Part shown: positions 25,330 through 64,000 of the stretch, in pieces
Layout: every line of letters begins with the position of its first letter
Position numbering within the stretch: position 1 is the stretch's first letter
From: Conus ventricosus
Lineage: Eukaryota; Mollusca; Gastropoda; Neogastropoda; Conidae
Assembly (NCBI GenBank): GCA_018398815.1
Contig: CM031611.1
Coordinates: 45,244,684-45,308,683, forward strand
DNA: 64,000 nucleotides
Direction: 5' to 3'
The notes under the pieces: generated by a model
Told to the model about the DNA's origin: nothing
What the model saw: only the letters and a program-made list of their open reading frames with translations
Databases searched by the model: none
Program-made: the position numbers and the translations under genes

Positions 25330-25564
25330 ACTCGCACGCTCAGCGTTGGCCCTGCCAGCTGAGTCATGATGGACATGGAGTGCGGCTACGGCACCGCCTC
25401 GGGATCGAAATTCCTGACCCTCGGCCACGGCCAGGAGACATTGCTGCGTAGCCCCAATGGGGACGTTTGTACGTTAGAGGGCTGCCAGCACGTGTTTGGG
25501 AACCCACACGAGGATGGGGCAGCCACCCTCTTCTGTTGTTGTTGGCATAGGTGTTATCAAAAAC
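25330..25564 (-). pseudogene. CROCC: Rootletin exon 20 duplicate (copy A)
   Basis: This is the second copy of exon 20, with the same left donor context (GAGTACTG after the exon) and the same right acceptor (AG before GTTTTTGAT). Compared with copy B it contains several one-base insertions and substitutions that break the DPEAVRAAL-type segment. Either the duplication is real and this copy is dead or noisy, or it is an uncollapsed, unpolished second haplotype. Confidence 0.7.
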
Positions 25565-25591
25565 CTGAAATCATAATAGAAAATGGATTGG

Positions 25592-25800
25592 ACATTTGTG
25601 TGTTGTGTGTTCTTGTGTGTGGGCGGGGGGGGGGGGGGGGTGTGCTTGTGTATGTATGTGCTGTAGTGTAGTGTGTGTGGTGGTGTGTGTGTGTGTGTGG
25701 TGCGTCGTGTATGAATGTGAGTGTGTGTGTGTATATTTGTGTGTGTGTGATGTGTGTGTGTGTGCACGCGCACGTCTGTGTGCGCATGTTGTGTGTATGC
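25592..25800. repeat. G tract and (GT)n microsatellite, copy A
   Basis: A run of about 16 G is followed by imperfect GT repeats. It lies in the intron just upstream of the exon 20 duplicate on the gene strand and matches 28981-29170. The long reading frames across it are artefacts. Confidence 0.95.
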
Positions 25801-26148
25801 TTGAATTCATGTTACTCCGATAATTTCCAGCTCTATCCCGATTCAATCAATTTTACCGCTGTCTGGGAGTCGGAGAAAGCAAAAAAAAAAAAAAAAGGTC
25901 TATTGAAATACCAACGCAAGTTATTTGCTTTCTTTTGCCTGTCAGACTATATAGAAGATTCCAAAATACACTCCCGCACTGCGGTGAGAAAAGACAACCA
26001 ACTGATTCACACTAGGCACTTAACTGGGGGGAATTCCACGAGAGAGAAAGAGAGAGACAGAGAGAGAGAGAGACGAGAGAGACCGGGAAACACACACACC
26101 ACACAGAGAATCATTTATCTATGCTGACAGGCAGACACCAATTTCTAC

Positions 26149-26572
26149 CTTTGAGGGGGGAGGTGGGGAGCGGACGCGGCGAGGGCTGGGGCTGAGACTC
26201 CTGGCCGAGGCATCTCTGACGGAAGCGATGGTGCGTCGAAGGATGGACCAAGATGATGCCTCCGCTTGAACTACACAGACGTCCTGGCCCACCCTCCAGC
26301 CGAGCCAAGGTCGTATCCAGGGCGTTCACACGGGCCCTCCGCCACCGCTCAGTTTCAAACGAAATCGCGATGTCGCTGTTGGCTGCCTCCAGCGCGATAT
26401 ATCAGGTTTCTGCGTGGTCTTGAGCTGCGTTCTGAGCGCTGGAGTCGTCCAGAGCCAGATGGTAGGTCCTTCTACTTCCATGGTGGCGTCACTCGATCAG
26501 CTCCGCAATTTTACCTGGAGGTTGAGCCAGCTCTTGCGATGAGCTTCACGATGAAGACTCTGTCTCTCACAA
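26149..26572 (-). pseudogene. CROCC: Rootletin exon 19 duplicate (copy A)
   Basis: This is the second copy of exon 19. Its 3' end is better preserved than in copy B: it reads CTCAAAG then GTAGAA, a usable donor. Its 5' acceptor is lost, because the CAG before GTTTGGAG in copy B corresponds to a changed sequence here. Many small gaps break the coiled-coil frame. Confidence 0.7.
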
Positions 26573-27539
26573 TCGGTTTATGACAGAGGGACATCGTGCT
26601 TGAAGGAAAACAATGCGCGAGGTTTGTCTGAACAAAGGGTAAACTGAATACTCCTGAAGGGTTAAACTGATACTACTGTTGCTCTTAAGGATAGTGAATA
26701 AATGATGGGTCATTCTTGACGCGGTAAAAATGAAACGACACAGTGAGGTATTTCTTGAAAGGCTGTGAATGGACATTAAATCCATTTTGAGTTGTAATCA
26801 AATTTCTTCCTAAGCAGAAAATGAAAGAATTAATTCTTACGGGTCTAACAAAACAGCTGACATTCTTAAAGAAGTAATGAAATCTCAGTCAACATGAAGC
26901 ATAAAGAAACGATGGTCATATATGAGGAGATAAATGTATTCTATTGTCAAAGAATCATGGATTCAAACACAAGAGTAACTAAATCGTTCCTAATTTTCGT
27001 TAATACTTAACAGGTAATGTGCATAATGTCTTTACACCATGATCAGTTAATCAATTTTTCTTACAGAGACTATGTTTACTTGTGGAAGTTGCAAAATGTA
27101 TGTGTGTGAGCATGTTTTTGACTAATATTTGCTGGACATGTTCTTGATCAAATGATGCACTCTCAATTCTAACTACCCATTTTCTTTCTCATTACCAGCA
27201 CTTGCCAGACAACAAAAAAAGAAACAATCAAAAAAGAGAGAAACAATTGTTGTTAGTGTGTACATTGGTTTACATACTGCATATACTGTTGCTTTTTCCT
27301 CTTCCTTGGCTTCACACTCTACAATTTTTTCTTCTATCCACCTTCTTGCTGACAACTGACTTGATTAGTTTGAACCCTCTCTTTTTCCTGCTCCTCCCGC
27401 CTGGCTTGCACTCTCCACATTTTCTATATCACCTCTTTTTTCCCACAGGATTGCAATGTTCTATCCTGGCACGTTTTACTGCTGCTAAAGTGTCTTCAGT
27501 GACCTTTCTTGTAGTTCCACTCAGCGCCTTGACGTTTGA

Positions 27540-27870
27540 CACGTGCTTCGCTGAACGAATGTGATCCTCAAGAGCTTTATTCCCGCGACCACCATAACAC
27601 TTCCCTTAAGCACAGTTTGCACCAAGCTAAACCTGGTGCAATAACTTTGAGAAGAAAATCTCCAATGACTTCTTCGTCAACTTTCTGAAGCGTCCACTCC
27701 CTTTTCCACTTGTTTTTAATTGCAGATTCGTCAAAAGATCGACCCGCATGAACAATGTCTGCGCGCTCTGCCATTTTGTTTTTTCCGGAAGTCCGACTGG
27801 AAACTTCTTCCAAGAATAATCAGGGGCCATAACTTGCGCGCAGTTGCTATGAACGCTTGCAAGCCGATCA
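27540..27870 (-). pseudogene. Zinc-finger-like transposon ORF remnant, copy B
   Basis: The frames read IRDRLASVHSN, YSWKKFPVGLPEKTKW and, near the end, APGLAWCKLCLREV, with frame changes between them. The Cys-x2-Cys pair plus the downstream KALEDHI-type segment suggest a BED/C2H2-type finger. I do not recognise the parent element. Confidence 0.4.
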
Positions 27871-27889
27871 CGGATACCTTGCTCCTGTC

Positions 27890-27891
<2 letters not shown>

Positions 27892-27929
<38 letters not shown>
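27892..27929. repeat. Poly-T tract, copy B
   Basis: About 38 T match the tract at 24461-24497 of copy A. Confidence 0.9.
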
Positions 27930-27933
<4 letters not shown>

Positions 27934-27965
27934 CCTAAATCGCGGAATTCCGCCCAGACGCGGAA

Positions 27966-28212
27966 CGTTTTAAGCCTGTTAAAACCTACAATGACTACGA
28001 TTTCTTAAAAACCTACAATGCTCGGTGCTCTTCCTTCAAGCCCTATATTGCTCAGTACTCACATTCAAAAAACCTACAATCCAGAGTGCTCTTCCTTTAA
28101 ACCCAATGATGCTCAGTATTTATTCTTTAAAAACTACAATGCTCAGTACTCATCCTCTAAAAAAACCTACAACGCTCAGTACTCTTTCTTTAAAACCTTA
28201 AACGCTCAGTTA
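27966..28212. repeat. 27-bp minisatellite, short array in copy B
   Basis: About eight units contain CTACAATGCTCAGTACTC cores of the same family as 22495-23080. It lies about 500 bases downstream (gene sense) of the exon 20 donor. Confidence 0.85.
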
Positions 28213-28396
28213 GTTTCAAAGTGAGGTGACAGTAGATGGAAATTGAAACAAATTTTCAAAGGAATTAAGTAAACCTGCCAGTTCACATGTACAAACAAAT
28301 TACAACACAAAACTTGACACCTTCAGCCTCTTAGGTCTTCTTCAAGCACGATAAACAACACTTCAGGAAAAAAAAAAAAAAAAAAAAAAAAAAAAC

Positions 28397-28605
28397 AACA
28401 ACAACAACCTTCAGGACAATGAAAACAAAGAACGAGCAATAGCATATTTTCTCAAATTCAGCGCAAGATGGAAGTTCCTTCTGAAACTGGCACAAGATGG
28501 GCACTCAACGCCCATCTTGCGTTAAATGTGAGAAGATAAGCTACTGCTCGTTCTTCATTTTCATTGTCCTGAATGTTGTTAAACTTATAGAAGAAGACAT
28601 AGGTC
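28397..28605. repeat. Hairpin (inverted-repeat) element, copy B
   Basis: The left arm runs from CAACAACCTTCAGGACAATG through AACGAGCAATAGC. The right arm is its near-exact inverse, from GCTACTGCTCG to CATTGTCCTGAATGTTGTT. The centre holds a second palindrome (CAAGATGGGC / GCCCATCTTG). The arms also occur at 49560-49615 and near 61010-61050, so this is a dispersed family. Confidence 0.8.
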
Positions 28606-28730
28606 AAAATATTTTGTGTTTTGTGTTGTAATTTGTTTGTCCATGTTAACTGGCAGATTTGCTTTCAATTCCTTTTAAAATGTCTAAACTGCTCAGTAAA
28701 CCTTTAAAAGCTGCAACGCTCAGTACTCAC

Positions 28731-63183
<34,453 letters not shown>

Positions 63184-63380
63184 TCTGGAAAACCATCCAA
63201 TCACAGCCAGTGATACACAGTTCTTTCTAATGGGAAAACCCATCCAATCACAGCCGGTGATACACATTTCTTTCTGATGGGAAAACCCATCCAATCACAA
63301 CCGGTGATACACAGTTCTTTCTGATGGGAAAACCCATCCAATCACAGCCTGTGATACACAGTTCTTTCTGATGGAAACCC
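63184..63380. repeat. 47-bp minisatellite carrying the exon 1 acceptor region
   Basis: Four units of TTCTTTCTGATGGGAAAACCC then ATCCAATCACAGCCGGTGATACACAG occur. The first, shorter unit begins in the exon itself (CTTCTGGAAAACCATCC). On the gene strand each unit has TTTTCCCATCAG, close to the real acceptor TTTTCCAG. Confidence 0.9.
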
Positions 63381-64000
63381 ATCAAGTTAGGGCTAGTGAT
63401 AAAAAAGTTTCATTTTCTGGAAAATCTATTAAATCACTAAAAATCTTTTTTTGGGATAATCCATTAAATCACTGCTGGTGACAAAAGAGTTGTCTTTATA
63501 AAGAAAATTATAGTCAAGCACACTTTACCAAGTCAACATTTCAGTTAAAACTATTATTACTAATATTTCTAAGAACATTTATATGCCCAATCATTTGAAT
63601 GCCCGGGCATTTACAATAAACTCTAGTCCACAGATGGATCATAACTGCATTACTGGGCTTGCTGGGACTGTGGTTAATCCAAAATTTGGCTGACCTGAAA
63701 AGAAGTTTCACTTTCAGTCCCATACATTTCAATTCAAGCAGTCTGAACTGTTGCCTTGTATCAGTTTGTTCTCATTCTTTTCTCGCTTTTTGTTCCTAAT
63801 GACAGACAATACTTTTTTTTTGGTATGTTGTGGGCCACATAAAATTGTCCTTTATCATTATTATCACAGTCATTCTGTTTAACATTGTACATGTCTGCTC
63901 ATACTTACTAGCCAATGTGTGTTTGGAAGAATCAAATAAATGGCTGAAATACTAACACTCTTTCTACCCATGCTAGTTTTTAGAAATTCTTACCAGTCTG
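63381..64000. other. Intron to window end, nothing recognised
   Basis: After decayed remains of the 47-bp repeat the sequence is AT-rich with no exon or transposon motif. The next rootletin exon should lie beyond the window. Confidence 0.5.

Larger units (their letters stand above)
23815..27290. repeat. 3.4-kb tandem duplication, copy A
   Basis: The segment matches 27291-30640 along its whole length, with landmarks in the same order: the CTCCCGCCTGGCTTGCAC block, the zinc-finger-like ORF remnant, a poly-T tract, the 27-bp array, a hairpin repeat, exon 20, a GT microsatellite, exon 19, and the GACAACAAAAAAGAAAC block. Copy A has many more small insertions and deletions than copy B. Confidence 0.85.

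Overview
The window looks like a piece of a repeat-rich invertebrate animal genome. A marine mollusc is my best guess, but that rests only on style: large introns full of GT/CA microsatellites and minisatellites, a DIRS-type and a Ty3/gypsy-type retroelement, and a metazoan cilium gene. Nothing in the sequence fixes the species. There are no bacterial-style operons. Most long open reading frames are artefacts of simple repeats or of transposons.

The only host gene I can support is a rootletin (ciliary rootlet coiled-coil protein, CROCC-like) orthologue on the minus strand. Twenty exons run from 63021-63183 (most N-terminal seen) to 28731-28949. They are colinear with the animal rootletin family: an N-terminal globular and coiled-coil start, a Ser/Pro/Arg-rich linker in exon 4, a long chain of short coiled-coil exons, and a second SP-rich linker in exons 19-20. 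The extreme N-terminus lies beyond 64000. The last roughly 400 residues of the family are not found in the left 25 kb. About half of the exons carry one or more single-base frameshifts, which fits a noisy long-read assembly better than a dead gene.

Layout, left to right. 1-8880: no gene, scattered simple repeats. 8881-20918: a nest in which an 11-kb LTR retrotransposon (9088-20002, 5-bp target duplication ACTGC) sits inside a DNA-transposon-like repeat. Its pol region reads protease, integrase, reverse transcriptase, RNase H, the unusual Gmr1-type order, and its primer-binding site matches tRNA-Pro. 20919-23800: intergenic or intronic sequence with a 27-bp minisatellite. 23815-30640: two tandem 3.4-kb copies, each holding rootletin exons 19 and 20. 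31119-41095: rootletin exons 18 to 10, with minisatellites lying against exon edges. 41521-48590: a DIRS-like tyrosine-recombinase retrotransposon, antisense to rootletin, inside the intron between exons 10 and 9. 49822-64000: exons 9 to 1, with dispersed short repeats and a tRNA-derived SINE.

The most original observation is that several minisatellites in this gene seem to have been seeded by splice-junction sequence of the exon they touch, so the arrays carry many copies of donor-like or acceptor-like sites. The second is the Gmr1-like pol order with a tRNA-Pro primer site.
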